Shown: in pieces, positions 48,118 to 57,673 of the stretch
Layout: every line of letters begins with the position of its first letter
How positions within the stretch are numbered: the first letter of the stretch is position 1
Assembly: GCF_025336525.1 (NCBI RefSeq)
Contig: NZ_JAOCZP010000004.1
Span: 124,001 to 188,000 of the forward strand
Length of the DNA stretch: 64,000 nt
DNA from: Chelativorans salis
GTDB taxonomy: Bacteria; Pseudomonadota; Alphaproteobacteria; Rhizobiales; Rhizobiaceae
Direction: 5' to 3'
Translations under genes and position numbers: made by a program
Notes under the pieces: model-generated
What the model was told of the DNA's origin: nothing
Databases searched by the model: none
Seen by the model: only the letters and a program-made list of their open reading frames with translations

Positions 48118-48134
48118 TATAATTGCAACAGCAA
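48118..48134 (+). promoter_or_regulatory. Candidate -10 element and inverted repeat before phhA
   Basis: TATAAT (48,118-48,123) overlaps the small inverted repeat TTGC/GCAA (48,123-48,126 and 48,131-48,134) between the lrp and phhA starts. No good -35 is seen. The repeat could be part of an operator for the divergent Lrp-type protein. Confidence 0.35.
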
Positions 48135-48160
48135 TCTGTCCTGACGAACGAGGAGGCGTC

Positions 48161-48952
48161 ATGACCAAGGAAAGCACCTATACCGCCAAGCTGCCGGAGC
48201 CGGACGGCACCTATCTCTACACGCCCGACGAAGATGCGATCTGGGGCGAGCTCTATCGGCGGCAGATGAAGCTGCTGGCCGACAAGGCCTGCAACGAATA
48301 TCTCGAAGGGGTTCGCACACTCGGTTTGAAACCGGACAAGGTTCCCCAGCTCAAGGACGTCAACGGGCGGCTCAACGAGAGTACTGGCTTCGGCGTCGAA
48401 GGCGTGCCGGCCCTTATCCCGCCGTCACGCTTCTATGAGCTGTTATCACAGGGCAAGTTCCCGCTCGCCACCTTCATGCGCCGGCGCGAGCATATCGACT
48501 ATATCGAAGAGCCCGACCTCTTCCATGAGGTCTTCGGCCATTGCCCGCTTCTTACGAACCAGAGCTACGCTAACTTTGTCCGCCGCTTCGGAGAAAAGGC
48601 CGCGGACCTCGGCAAGGGCTATTCCTGGCACCTTTTCCGCATCTTCTGGTTTACAGTGGAGTTCGGCCTGATCGACACGCCGCAAGGTCGGCGCTGCTAC
48701 GGTGCGGGTATCGTGTCGTCGCCGAGCGAGACGTGCAATGCTATGGAATCGACAGACGTCGAGTTCCGGCCCTTCGATCTGATGACTGTGCTGCGCACGC
48801 CCTACCGGATCGATATCGTCCAGCCGATCTACTACGTCATCGACGGCTTTGCGCAGCTCGAGTCCATTATCGAGGAGGATATTGCAGCGCGGATAAACGA
48901 AGCGAAGGCGTTTGGCGATTTCCCGCCGGCGTTCGAAGCGAAAGCGTCCTGA
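48161..48952 (+). CDS. phhA: Phenylalanine 4-monooxygenase
   Basis: PhhA hydroxylates phenylalanine to tyrosine with tetrahydrobiopterin and a non-haem iron. The 263-residue protein has the iron-binding HEVFGHCPLL (two histidines, about residues 126-131), with the glutamate in FWFTVEFGL, and GVEGVPALIPPSRFYELL. AGGAGG four bases upstream sets the start. The pathway for tyrosine breakdown is not in the window. It is the last gene before the polysaccharide locus. Confidence 0.95.
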   Translation: MTKESTYTAKLPEPDGTYLYTPDEDAIWGELYRRQMKLLADKACNEYLEGVRTLGLKPDKVPQLKDVNGRLNESTGFGVEGVPALIPPSRFYELLSQGKFPLATFMRRREHIDYIEEPDLFHEVFGHCPLLTNQSYANFVRRFGEKAADLGKGYSWHLFRIFWFTVEFGLIDTPQGRRCYGAGIVSSPSETCNAMESTDVEFRPFDLMTVLRTPYRIDIVQPIYYVIDGFAQLESIIEEDIAARINEAKAFGDFPPAFEAKAS

Positions 48953-48992
48953 CCGATACACGGCCCCGCCATCGCTTCGATGAGGGGAGCTT

Positions 48993-49991
48993 TCATGCTT
49001 CGTCGCCCAGCCTGCGGCTTTCAATCCAGGCTTGGGGATCGACGCGTGTGCGTAGAAAGCCCATGGGAAGAGCAGCCGCGTGAAACAGCCACGCGACCAC
49101 GGAGTAGGTCCCCATGACTAAACCACCTTTGCGCAGCGACATGGCAAGCACGACGAAGGCGAACAACCCCAAGACGATGGCCAGCGACAGCAGCTTCCCG
49201 GGAAGGAAGAGGAGGAGCGACAGCGAAAGGACGATCCACGCCAAGACCAGCGCCCAAAGCCTGAGTTCCGGCAATTCGCTCAGCATCTGCCGGAAGTAGG
49301 GCTTGCCCACCGCCCCGCGCAGCACCTCGCCGATGCCGAAGAGATATTTGCTCTTCCAGCGTCTCAAGAGGAGCCGAAAGGAGTTTTCGACATGGCCGTA
49401 GTGGCGCACGAAACGCCTGTCCAGACGGATCAACCGCCAGCCAGCGCTCCGTAGGCGAATGCCGAGGTCGAATTCCTCGTAGCCATGCAAGTTGCGGTCG
49501 GTAAGATAGCCGACGCTTTCTATGGCTTCGCGGCGATAGACCCCGCCGCCGTTCATCCGGTCGACCTCGCCGATCCGGTTTTCCGGCGCATTGCGGGTGA
49601 CGCGGCGCGTGAACTCCAGGTTGACAAGGTTGATCTCCTCCACGTGCCCGGTCACGCCCGCCACGTCCGGGTGTGCACGTAAATATTCCACTGCCTCGGT
49701 GAGAAAGGTCGGATCCAGATCCATGTCGCCGTCGAGGAGGCAAATGAAATCGTGTTGGGCGTATTGGAAGCCGAGTTGGCCGCCGATGCCGCAACTGGGC
49801 TGCGCCGGTTCGACAATCTGGACCATGGTGGCGGGATAGTGAAAGACGATCTCGGCCGTCCGGTCGGTGGAGCCGCTGTCGGAGACGATCACCTCCCCCT
49901 CTCCGCCCGCCAGGCCGGCAAGCGCGTGCTCGACGGTCGAAGCGATGTGCTTTTCTTCGTTTAGCGTCTTAATGATGATGCTGACGGCCAA
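48993..49991 (-). CDS. Family 2 glycosyltransferase with C-terminal membrane segments
   Basis: A 332-residue GT-A-fold glycosyltransferase: VSIIIKTLNEEKHI at the N-terminus, SDSGSTDRTAEI, the DxD motif in FICLLDGDMDLDP (about residues 93-105) and RNLHGYEEFDLGIRLR. Two or three hydrophobic segments (from about residue 240) anchor it. TTG at 49,991, after GAGGGGGC, gives the usual GT2 start; ATG at 50,051 is possible. It adds a sugar to a lipid-linked chain in the inner leaflet. Donor and acceptor are unknown. Confidence 0.9.
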   Translation of the reverse strand: MAVSIIIKTLNEEKHIASTVEHALAGLAGGEGEVIVSDSGSTDRTAEIVFHYPATMVQIVEPAQPSCGIGGQLGFQYAQHDFICLLDGDMDLDPTFLTEAVEYLRAHPDVAGVTGHVEEINLVNLEFTRRVTRNAPENRIGEVDRMNGGGVYRREAIESVGYLTDRNLHGYEEFDLGIRLRSAGWRLIRLDRRFVRHYGHVENSFRLLLRRWKSKYLFGIGEVLRGAVGKPYFRQMLSELPELRLWALVLAWIVLSLSLLLFLPGKLLSLAIVLGLFAFVVLAMSLRKGGLVMGTYSVVAWLFHAAALPMGFLRTRVDPQAWIESRRLGDEA

Positions 49992-50082
49992 AATCGCCCC
50001 CTCTGCCGACTGCTTACACGCCCGCTCGTGGATGATGATTCCTGCGTGCATGCCGGGACATTCGGGTTCCTCGAACGCGCGT

Positions 50083-51357
50083 TCAGGCCAGCAATGAGCT
50101 GTAGACGGCGGCCGTCCGCTCGGCGATCGAGGCCCAACCATAGCGATCCTCGATCTGCTGGATCTTGCGGCGCCGTTCATCTGGTGAAGAGGCGGCAGAG
50201 AGCTTGCGCTCAATCGCGGCGGCCAGGGCATCGACGTCGCCGAGGGGGAAGTGATCTTCCATCGGTAGGCCCACCTCCAGATTGGCGGGGATATCACTCG
50301 CAAGAACCGGCAGGCCATGCCCGAGCGCCTCCAGGAGCGCTATAGGCATCCCCTCGTGGCTGGACGGCAGGACGAAGAGCGCAGCGTTCGCGAAGAGCGC
50401 TGCCAGGCTATTCCCCGTCTGGAAGCCGGTCATGACGACGCCCGGCACCTCGCGTGCTTTTTCCGCGAGCTGGCGGGAATAGGAGGTTTCAAACTCGCTG
50501 CCGCCGACAATCACCAGCTTGTGGACTGGGTTCTTCAGCTTAGCGAAGGCGTCGATCAGGTCTGTCTGGCGCTTCTCCGGCACAAGGCGCGCCACCGTCA
50601 GGATATAGCCTTGCGGGGACAGGTCGGAGTGCTCGAGCACCTTCCCTCCATCCTCGGCAATATCGATTGCGACACCGTTTGGAATAAAGTTGACGGGAAC
50701 GCCATAGCGGGCCCGCATCGCCTCGGCGATGCCGCCGGCGATTGCGATACGCCCGTTGGCGAATCGCATGCCAAGCGCCTCACCGAGTTTCAGGATTCTC
50801 TTGGCGGCGGGGCCCCATTTTTGCCGGTTATAGTCGAAGCCATGATGGGTCACGACGACCTTCAGGCCGAGGAGTCGGGCGAGCGGCACCATCAGCGAAG
50901 GGCCGATCGCGTGAATGTGCAGAATATCCGGTCGGTGGAGACCCGAATAAAGCACACCGAGAAGCGTGTGGATGGCCGCCTCCAGCGCCACCTTCCGTGG
51001 CGACCAGATCGGCACCACATCGACTCCGTTCCAGCTCGTTGCCGTCCTTTCAGGCAGGTATGACCGGCGTCCGATCACGGTGACCTGCCAGCCGAGGCGG
51101 GTCAGTTCGCGGCTGAGCATTTCGACATGCCGCTCCACCCCGCCCTGGACGTTCGGGATGCCGCGCAGGCCGAGCATGGTGACGCGTCCCGTTTGGAAGT
51201 CCGTGGCCGAGGCTGGTGAAGAGAGGTGAACGGTGTTCGCGGTGCGCACTGCTTCCGCAGGCATGGACTGCTCGGACGTATGGAGAAGTCCGTCAGACGG
51301 CCTTCGCGGCTCAGCGCCAAGGCTCTCGCAGGCGGCTGCTGTGTTGACGTCAGACAT
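50083..51357 (-). CDS. Family 4 glycosyltransferase
   Basis: A 424-residue GT-B-fold enzyme with an extra 60-residue N-terminal segment before GRVTMLGLRGIPNVQGGVER. The C-terminal Rossmann part carries LTVARLVPEKRQTDLIDAF and HEGMPIALLEALGHGLPVLA (about residues 335-354), the GT4 donor site with the E-x7-E pattern. It follows the GT4 gene at 51,434 in the same direction. Substrate unknown. Confidence 0.9.
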   Translation of the reverse strand: MSDVNTAAACESLGAEPRRPSDGLLHTSEQSMPAEAVRTANTVHLSSPASATDFQTGRVTMLGLRGIPNVQGGVERHVEMLSRELTRLGWQVTVIGRRSYLPERTATSWNGVDVVPIWSPRKVALEAAIHTLLGVLYSGLHRPDILHIHAIGPSLMVPLARLLGLKVVVTHHGFDYNRQKWGPAAKRILKLGEALGMRFANGRIAIAGGIAEAMRARYGVPVNFIPNGVAIDIAEDGGKVLEHSDLSPQGYILTVARLVPEKRQTDLIDAFAKLKNPVHKLVIVGGSEFETSYSRQLAEKAREVPGVVMTGFQTGNSLAALFANAALFVLPSSHEGMPIALLEALGHGLPVLASDIPANLEVGLPMEDHFPLGDVDALAAAIERKLSAASSPDERRRKIQQIEDRYGWASIAERTAAVYSSLLA

Positions 51358-51433
51358 CACCTCTCCAGGAATGATGCCGGACGATAGCCGCGATCTCTAA
51401 AAGAAGCGTGAATCGGGCCGGCAAGTCGCGCAA

Positions 51434-52699
51434 CTACGTCTCGTGCCGCCGTATACCGCCGACGTCGGACGAAGTAAGTGCGGCATAAAGGTCGAGCGTG
51501 CGTTGCCGGTAGCGAAGGGCCGAAAACTCGGTCAAAACCCACTCTCTGCCGCGCATTCCCATCGCGGCGCGCTCGGCGATCGACAGGGACGCGACTCTAA
51601 GCATGGAATGGGCGAGGCTTTCAGGCGATCCGGCTTCAGCCGTATGGCCCGTTTCACCTTCCTTGATCATCTCGGGGATGCCGCCGATGGCGGAGCCGAT
51701 GACCGGCCGTCCGAGCGCGTACGCCTCCAGAACGCTGATCGGCGCGTTCTCGTACCATTCCGAAGGAAGGATCAGGGCCTTCGCCTCGCCAATCAGGCGG
51801 TGCAGGTTTTCGCCTGACACATATCCGGCAAAGGTGATGTCGGCGCCGCTATCACGCGCCAGAGCGTGCAGCGCCGCCTCTTCCGGGCCAGTGCCCGCGA
51901 TGACGAGCTTCTGACCGGACAAGGCCGCAGCGCGGATGAGCGTGGTAATGCCCTTCTCCGGCGCCAGCCTTCCAGCGTAGACGAAATGGTCCCGCTCGGT
52001 CCAATCCGTCCTCAGATGCGACGCGTTGACGAAATTCGGGATGTAGACAAGCTTTTCGGCCGGCCAGCCCCATTCGATGAGCTTCTCACGATAGAAGCGG
52101 CTCGGCACGACGAAGCGGTCGACCTTGTCGCGATAGAGCCCGAGCAGCCGGTGCACGATCGTCTCGACGAAGACTATGCCGCTGACGGCAAACGAATCCT
52201 TCACGCAGCGGTTCAGGACCACGTTGTGAACGCGGCCTCCCTTGCACTTCTCGCACACGACGCCATGGCGCAGCATCTTATAGGCGGGGCAGCCAAGTTT
52301 CAGATCGTGTGCGGTCATGACCACCGGAACTCCCGCCGCCTTGAGCGTTGAGAAGATGGCCGGCGAGAGGTGGTGATAGACGTTGTGCGCGTGCGCGATC
52401 GTCGGCGGCGCGGCTTCTATCAGCCTTGAAAGCTTGTGTTGGGCCTCAAATGAATAGATGACCTTGGCAGCGTGCATCGCCTTGGTGAGCGCACCGTGCT
52501 GGTTGCCGTACTCGATCTCGGAGATGAAGTAGTCGGACCACGCGGAGGGCTCGTTCCGTTCGTGCTGCATGGCAAAAGGCACAACGTCCCAGCCGATCCC
52601 GGCAAACAGCGCCATGTGATCGAAGAAAACCGCTTCGGCCCCTCCCCGTCGGTAGAAGTAGTTGTTGATGGCAAGCAGCCGCGGGGCATCTGTCGTCAT
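51434..52699 (-). CDS. Family 4 glycosyltransferase
   Basis: A 421-residue GT-B enzyme: LLAINNYFYRRGGAEAVFFD at the N-terminus, a cysteine pair in VVCEKCKGG, FVYAGRLAPEKGITTLIRAA and SEWYENAPISVLEAYALGRP in the donor domain. Four bases separate it from the deacetylase gene. The CxxC type motif followed by CVKDSFAVS recalls GT4 enzymes of O-antigen and EPS clusters. Confidence 0.9.
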   Translation of the reverse strand: MTTDAPRLLAINNYFYRRGGAEAVFFDHMALFAGIGWDVVPFAMQHERNEPSAWSDYFISEIEYGNQHGALTKAMHAAKVIYSFEAQHKLSRLIEAAPPTIAHAHNVYHHLSPAIFSTLKAAGVPVVMTAHDLKLGCPAYKMLRHGVVCEKCKGGRVHNVVLNRCVKDSFAVSGIVFVETIVHRLLGLYRDKVDRFVVPSRFYREKLIEWGWPAEKLVYIPNFVNASHLRTDWTERDHFVYAGRLAPEKGITTLIRAAALSGQKLVIAGTGPEEAALHALARDSGADITFAGYVSGENLHRLIGEAKALILPSEWYENAPISVLEAYALGRPVIGSAIGGIPEMIKEGETGHTAEAGSPESLAHSMLRVASLSIAERAAMGMRGREWVLTEFSALRYRQRTLDLYAALTSSDVGGIRRHET

Positions 52700-52703
52700 C
52701 GGC

Positions 52704-53465
52704 CTACCCTTCCCAGCCGAGTTGCGCGACGGCTTCGCCTATCGTCACGATCCTGCAGTTCTTTGCCGCATAGGCGACCAGATGCTCGAACGTCCCTGGG
52801 GTGCAGCCGAATTGGGTTGGTGTATCGGCGATGTCGTGCGTGAAGAAGATCAGCCATCCCGGCATTGCCGCCACATCGTCGATCCAGCGGGTGAGCGAGC
52901 GTGAGTGGTCGTCCGGCTGGCGGATCTCCACACCCTTGAGCATCAGATGATCCACCTTGCCGCGATTGATCGCCTCGCCCGCCCCTCTGCAGGTGGCGTA
53001 GAGGGAGCGGAGCGTTCGACGAGCGGGGGGCCAAGCGGCGTTATACGGAAAGGCGAAGTTGCGGACGGGCTGCTCGACGCCTGCCGCCTTCAGATAGGCC
53101 GCATTCTTCGTCAAATCCGCACTCAGGCTTGCATCAAGGGAGCGGAGCTTGCGATGGGCGAAGGTATGGCAGCCGATCTCGTGTCCGCGCTGGAAGAGTT
53201 CGCGGCAGCCCTCGCCCGAGATCAGCGTGCGATCGGGCTCGACGCGCGAAGCGATACCGCCTGAAATATAGAAGGTGCCGCGGCCGCCGTATTTCTCGAG
53301 GATTGCCGCGCCGTTTGTCAGCGCCGTGTCCGGCACGTCATCGAAGGTGAAGGTGACGAGCGGGGTGTCGGTCAGCACCTCCCGCTCCCGCGCAGCCATT
53401 TTCCATACCAGACGATTGATCGCGCGGTCGATCAGTTCGTCGGCTCTTCCTTCAAAACCCCGCAT
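52704..53465 (-). CDS. Polysaccharide deacetylase (NodB/CE4 domain)
   Basis: A 253-residue protein with the CE4 signature: FTFDDVPDTALTNGAAILEK (metal-binding aspartates), EIGCHTFAHRKL (two histidines, H-x3-H) and FAFPYNAAW. No signal peptide is visible, so it may act in the cytoplasm on a lipid-linked intermediate. It overlaps the ligase gene end by 14 bases and is followed by a GT4 gene. Confidence 0.9.
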   Translation of the reverse strand: MRGFEGRADELIDRAINRLVWKMAAREREVLTDTPLVTFTFDDVPDTALTNGAAILEKYGGRGTFYISGGIASRVEPDRTLISGEGCRELFQRGHEIGCHTFAHRKLRSLDASLSADLTKNAAYLKAAGVEQPVRNFAFPYNAAWPPARRTLRSLYATCRGAGEAINRGKVDHLMLKGVEIRQPDDHSRSLTRWIDDVAAMPGWLIFFTHDIADTPTQFGCTPGTFEHLVAYAAKNCRIVTIGEAVAQLGWEG

Positions 53466-54786
53466 TGCCCCTAGGCTGTCGCCCTCCCCGTGAATGAATC
53501 GTCCGAGCCGACGCCTGGAACCGGAAGCCATAAAGCGCCAGCATGAAGGTGAACCAGAGCATGTTGCCGCCTTCATAGAACAGGCTTTCGAGACCGGCGT
53601 TGAACAGCGTGTAGAGCCAGATCCGCGTGTAAAGCCGGGTGAGCGGCGAATGCTGTTCCTCCGGTCCCATGCGCGAAATGTCGCGAAGCGGCAGAAAGAG
53701 AACCCAGATCAGCGTCAGCACCAGCCCGGGGATGCCGGTGGTGAGCGCGATGTCGAGATAGGAATTGTGTCCGTTTGCGGCAGCTACGGCCCAGGTTTCG
53801 ATCGTGCCACCGCTATAGACCAGCTCTTCCGTCTGCCAGAATGCCTTGAAGCCATGTCCGAGGATTGGATTGTCAGAGATGGCGGAAAAGGCGAAGCGCC
53901 AGATATCGGCGCGGTTCGTGAAGGTCGCATCGATGCCGAGCTGCGTGAGAAACTCGCCGAACGGCTTTATCACGGCAGAACCGACCGCGAGGAGGTTGAA
54001 CAGCGCGATGCCACCGACCGCTATGGGTATCCGCAGGAAGCGGAAGCGCTCGAAGGTCCAGGCTACGATGATGGTGGCCGGTAGCATGGCACTGGATGTC
54101 TTGCCGCCGGTTTGAAGCAGGAAGAATACCGCTAGCACGACAATGACCGCCCCGAGGAAGCGCGACCAAACGCTCATGACGAAAAGACCAAAGAAAGTGG
54201 CGACGACCATTGCGGCGGCGGCGCTGTTCTTGTGCGGGAAGTGCCCACGCCACAGTCCGGCGTTCATCGGCTCGCGCAACTCGGAAGCCTGATGGATCGA
54301 GATCGCCGGGTTGAAGACGATGCCGTAGTAGGAAAGCGCCAGCGCTGCGAGCGTCCCGAAGGCCAGCATCTTGGCGAAATGACGCTCGGAAACGGGGAGA
54401 AGCAGATAGAAGCTGGCATTGACGGTCATCAGGATCGCCAGCACCACGCCTTTGATGCCAAGCATCGGATAGTTGGACAGGAGGGAAACGAACAGAAACC
54501 AGGAGAACAGCGGGATGAGCAAGGCACGCGGCTGAAGGATCGTATTGCGCAGCGTGTGTAGCATGCCGAAAAGCAGGATGGAGCCCGATAGCCCTAGGGA
54601 GATGAGCTGGTTGAGCCGATTGGAAACGCCTGCGGAGGGATCAAGAACCGCCGCGCCCGTCAGATCCACGAAGGGATTGAGCGAAATCCAGAAAAAGAAG
54701 AAGAGCGCCATGAACAGCACGGTCCGCGCTGCCGTACCGAGCCCTTTCTCCGGCAGGTCGACGGCCGTCAGCTGCGCCGTCTGCAT
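53452..54786 (-). CDS. O-antigen ligase/polymerase-like membrane protein
   Basis: A 444-residue inner-membrane protein with about ten to twelve transmembrane segments and a large periplasmic loop. GHGFKAFWQTEEL and AVAAANGHNSYLDIALTTGI (about residues 320-350) form the Wzy_C region shared by O-antigen ligases (WaaL) and some polymerases (Wzy/ExoQ). It should join or polymerise lipid-linked glycan in the periplasm. AGGGAG eight bases before ATG at 54,786 sets the start. Confidence 0.88.
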   Translation of the reverse strand: MQTAQLTAVDLPEKGLGTAARTVLFMALFFFFWISLNPFVDLTGAAVLDPSAGVSNRLNQLISLGLSGSILLFGMLHTLRNTILQPRALLIPLFSWFLFVSLLSNYPMLGIKGVVLAILMTVNASFYLLLPVSERHFAKMLAFGTLAALALSYYGIVFNPAISIHQASELREPMNAGLWRGHFPHKNSAAAAMVVATFFGLFVMSVWSRFLGAVIVVLAVFFLLQTGGKTSSAMLPATIIVAWTFERFRFLRIPIAVGGIALFNLLAVGSAVIKPFGEFLTQLGIDATFTNRADIWRFAFSAISDNPILGHGFKAFWQTEELVYSGGTIETWAVAAANGHNSYLDIALTTGIPGLVLTLIWVLFLPLRDISRMGPEEQHSPLTRLYTRIWLYTLFNAGLESLFYEGGNMLWFTFMLALYGFRFQASARTIHSRGGRQPRGNAGF

Positions 54787-54799
54787 CTCGGGCGCTCCC

Positions 54800-56362
54800 T
54801 CATCGCGCGGCGGCTTGCGGCTGGCTGGAATATCTGAACAGGCCAAGCAACAGCGCCGCGCCGAGGCCGAGGAGGAGCCCTATAAAAACGCCGGCGGCCA
54901 GAATGATAATCGTGCGGGGTGGCCAGCTTCGCGACTTGGGCGGCGCGGCGTGCGAAATGACGCGGATGTTGCTCGTATTGATCTGTTGCCGCTCGGTGAT
55001 CTCCTGACTGCGGGACAGGAAGGTTTCGTAGAGTGCGGCCTTGGCCCTCGCATCGCGCGTCAGTTCGCGGAGCATCACCAGGGCGCTGTTGTCGTTGTAG
55101 ACCTCGGCCTGCTCGGCAAGCCCCTTCTGGCGCAACTCTTCAACCACCGACTGCGCCTGCTCCGCGTCGATTCTGGCAGCATCGACGATACGGCGAGCCT
55201 CTGTCTCGATCGCGCGCCCCACGGCAGTGATCTCGGTCCTGATTGTTTGCAAGCGCGGATGCCGGTCGAGATAAGTCAGTGAAAGCGCCTGCAACTGCTG
55301 CTGCAGACGGTCGTACTGGGCACGCAGTTCGATGAGCGCTTCGGATTGGAACGCAGGAAGAGTGGCAGAGCGTCTTTCTTCCAGCGCCCGATTAAGTTGG
55401 TTGTAACGCATCTCAAGCTGGATCTGGCGTTCCTGGGCCCGCAGGAGCTGCTCGTCCAGCTCGGTGGAGCGACGCTCGCTGACAAGCTCCTCGCCGTTCG
55501 ACTGGAGGCCGTTGTTGCGCTTGAATTCCTCCACACGCGCCTCGGCCTCGCTTACGTTGGCGCGCAACTCGTCGAGCCGTTCGCTGATGCTGGCCACAAC
55601 CCGACCCGCGCTCAGCGAAGCGGCCTCGAACAGTTCCGCCTCGAATGCATCCACGATGGCGTTGGAAAGCTCAACCGACTTCAACGGGTCTTCCGTCCAC
55701 ACGCTGAGCACGACCACATAGGAGCGCTCCTCCCTCTGTGCAGTGACGCGCTCAGAAAGGGCACGCAGGACACCCAAATTGTGGTCGGCCGTCGTGGGGG
55801 TGCCGGAAATCATCCGCCTGAGCGGATCGAACAGGCTGGGCTTGACGAACTCCGGATCCTCCGTGAGGTTCATCTTGTCGATTACGCGCTCCAGCACGTT
55901 GCGTGATGTCAACACCCTCAGCTTGCTTTCCACCTCGAGCAGTTGCGTATCTCGCTGCTGGTTGTTTGCGAACACGTCGTCGTTGACGACCTGCAGATTG
56001 GCCGGGTCCACAACGATATCCGTGTAGGCGGTATAGCGCGGAGTGGCGGTGAGTGCGTAGACCAGCGCTATAGCCACACAGACAAATGTAATGGAGGCGA
56101 TCAGAACTTTTCCCTGGTCGATCCAGGAGATGATGTCGTCCGGGGAAAGGTCGCGCAGCCTCTCCAGACGGTCGGAAACGCTGAAGCGCGTGGAGGGGGC
56201 CGGCGCGACGACCTGCGCGGACGGTTCCGCCCGTTCCGCTTTGGCCTGATCCTCCGCGGCGGCGGCAAACATGTTCAGGAGAGAACCCTGCCCTTGGGGG
56301 TTTTTGGCCGGGATTTGACGGCTGCCAAGGCGTCCGCGACGCGGTTCAGCTACTTCATACAT
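54800..56362 (-). CDS. Wzz/GumC-type polysaccharide co-polymerase
   Basis: A 520-residue chain-length regulator with two transmembrane segments (VLIASITFVCVAIALVYALT at about 100 and IIILAAGVFIGLLLGLGAAL near 490) around a long periplasmic part with coiled-coil features (LDELRANVSEAEARVEEFKR). It lacks the C-terminal tyrosine kinase of ExoP-like proteins. The first 95 residues are cytoplasmic and proline-rich. It sets the length of the chain together with the preceding polymerase-like gene. Confidence 0.92.
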   Translation of the reverse strand: MYEVAEPRRGRLGSRQIPAKNPQGQGSLLNMFAAAAEDQAKAERAEPSAQVVAPAPSTRFSVSDRLERLRDLSPDDIISWIDQGKVLIASITFVCVAIALVYALTATPRYTAYTDIVVDPANLQVVNDDVFANNQQRDTQLLEVESKLRVLTSRNVLERVIDKMNLTEDPEFVKPSLFDPLRRMISGTPTTADHNLGVLRALSERVTAQREERSYVVVLSVWTEDPLKSVELSNAIVDAFEAELFEAASLSAGRVVASISERLDELRANVSEAEARVEEFKRNNGLQSNGEELVSERRSTELDEQLLRAQERQIQLEMRYNQLNRALEERRSATLPAFQSEALIELRAQYDRLQQQLQALSLTYLDRHPRLQTIRTEITAVGRAIETEARRIVDAARIDAEQAQSVVEELRQKGLAEQAEVYNDNSALVMLRELTRDARAKAALYETFLSRSQEITERQQINTSNIRVISHAAPPKSRSWPPRTIIILAAGVFIGLLLGLGAALLLGLFRYSSQPQAAAR

Positions 56363-56437
56363 GCCAGTCTCGCCCGCCTCTGGTCAGCCCGACACCACGA
56401 CCTCATTACACTTAAGGGGACCCTAAAGCGCTATGGT

Positions 56438-56451
56438 TTAACATATCTTAA
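56438..56451 (-). promoter_or_regulatory. CtrA-box-like sequence upstream of the Wzz/GumC gene
   Basis: TTAA (56,438-56,441) and TTAA (56,448-56,451) are six bases apart; the CtrA consensus is TTAA-N7-TTAA. On the minus strand TTAAGATATGTTAAAC also reads as TTAA-N7-TAAAC, one mismatch away. It lies 76 bases before the gene start in an AT-rich spot. Confidence 0.3.
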
Positions 56452-56497
56452 TCCGTGGGAAAGCGGGCCCTTCCCCGCCCTAAGCGCCGCCAGTGCC

Positions 56498-57673
56498 TCA
56501 GAATGCGACGAGCAGGTTGCTCCAGCTTTCCGATGCAAGTCCGCCGATATACATGTTGTCGTCGAGAACTGCATCTACAATCTCGGGATGGCGGCTGGCC
56601 ATACAGAAATAGCCGGAATGCCTGAAGGTGAGTTGCCGTTGCCGCATAATCGCCTTCATGAGGAAGGGCTGAGCCATGCCCCTTGCATCGCAATATCCTT
56701 CGGCATCGAAAAAGGCACATAGCTGTTCGATGACTTCCCGCTCCCTTCCTTGCGCGCAAATGAGATTGAGCACGCGGGCGATGCCGTTCGCCTCGCCGAA
56801 GTAGAGCACAAAGCCTGCGGTTTCGCCTTTCGGGTCGAGAATTTTGCGGCAGTTCAGCGGACCGCATGCCGTGTTCTGGCTTGCCAGGCCGATAAGCCAG
56901 GAGAATTCCTCGCGCGACCATGCAGGTCGCACGTAAAAGCGCTTGAGCACAGTGCACGCATACTCCCTGAACTCCTCGTAACCTGCCGGTGCAATGCGAT
57001 ATCCGGGGCCGGCAGCCGGCTTGAAGGAGGGTAACAGCCGCCGCGCTAAACGGTCGAGCGGGACGGTGATGACGCGCAGCGGGAGCTTCCGCAAAGCCGG
57101 AGCGGCAGCGAAAAGCCGCTGGAGAAAGCTCGTGAAAGGACGGAAGACGCGCTGCCACTCCAGGCTCTGAACAGGAAGAACACGCCCGCCGCCGGCCTCC
57201 CAATGATCGGCGCTGCGCGGCGATGCATTGTCGGAGAAGCAGAAATCCTGGTGCTTCGCCCGAAGCGTTCTCGCCAGATGGGCTGCGCCAAGGGCGCCGG
57301 ACTTGTCTTTTGCCATGAAGGCGCAAAGAAGCCTTGCCGTGAGCGTTCTTTTGCCCACCCGCAACTGCATGGGAACTGACAGAATGGCACTGTCGATCTC
57401 CCCTTGGGCATTCTCGTGGACAATGCTTCCGTTTTCCGGTGTGTAGAGGGGGCTGGAGAAGGTTACTGTCTCCAAGTAGCGGTGGAGCTCCGGGCTTCCC
57501 TCCGCCTCGTTTTTCCTGAAGATGCAGTTGAACAGCTTAGCGACGGAGGCGATGTCGCCTTTTTCCATCGGGCGTGTACGTCCCCGACGCCACGCGGCGA
57601 TCGGATCAGCCGCCATGTCTTTGCTGTCCGGCACGGCCATAACGCCGGTATCGCGCATCTCTATAGCCTTCAT
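56498..57673 (-). CDS. Large GNAT-fold acyltransferase-like protein A
   Basis: A 391-residue protein without a close family name that I recognise, but clearly paralogous to the protein at 59,885. Shared blocks are DIASVAKLFNCIFRKN, FCFSDNASPRSADHWEAGG, QSLEWQRVFRPFTSFLQRLF and a C-terminal GLASESWSNLLVAF. The N-terminal block is GNAT-like (residues about 38-130), and a second alpha/beta part follows (about 240-370), as in FemAB or tandem-GNAT proteins. Its start overlaps the flippase stop by four bases, so the two are coupled. A role in modifying a glycan unit is inferred. Confidence 0.75.
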   Translation of the reverse strand: MKAIEMRDTGVMAVPDSKDMAADPIAAWRRGRTRPMEKGDIASVAKLFNCIFRKNEAEGSPELHRYLETVTFSSPLYTPENGSIVHENAQGEIDSAILSVPMQLRVGKRTLTARLLCAFMAKDKSGALGAAHLARTLRAKHQDFCFSDNASPRSADHWEAGGGRVLPVQSLEWQRVFRPFTSFLQRLFAAAPALRKLPLRVITVPLDRLARRLLPSFKPAAGPGYRIAPAGYEEFREYACTVLKRFYVRPAWSREEFSWLIGLASQNTACGPLNCRKILDPKGETAGFVLYFGEANGIARVLNLICAQGREREVIEQLCAFFDAEGYCDARGMAQPFLMKAIMRQRQLTFRHSGYFCMASRHPEIVDAVLDDNMYIGGLASESWSNLLVAF

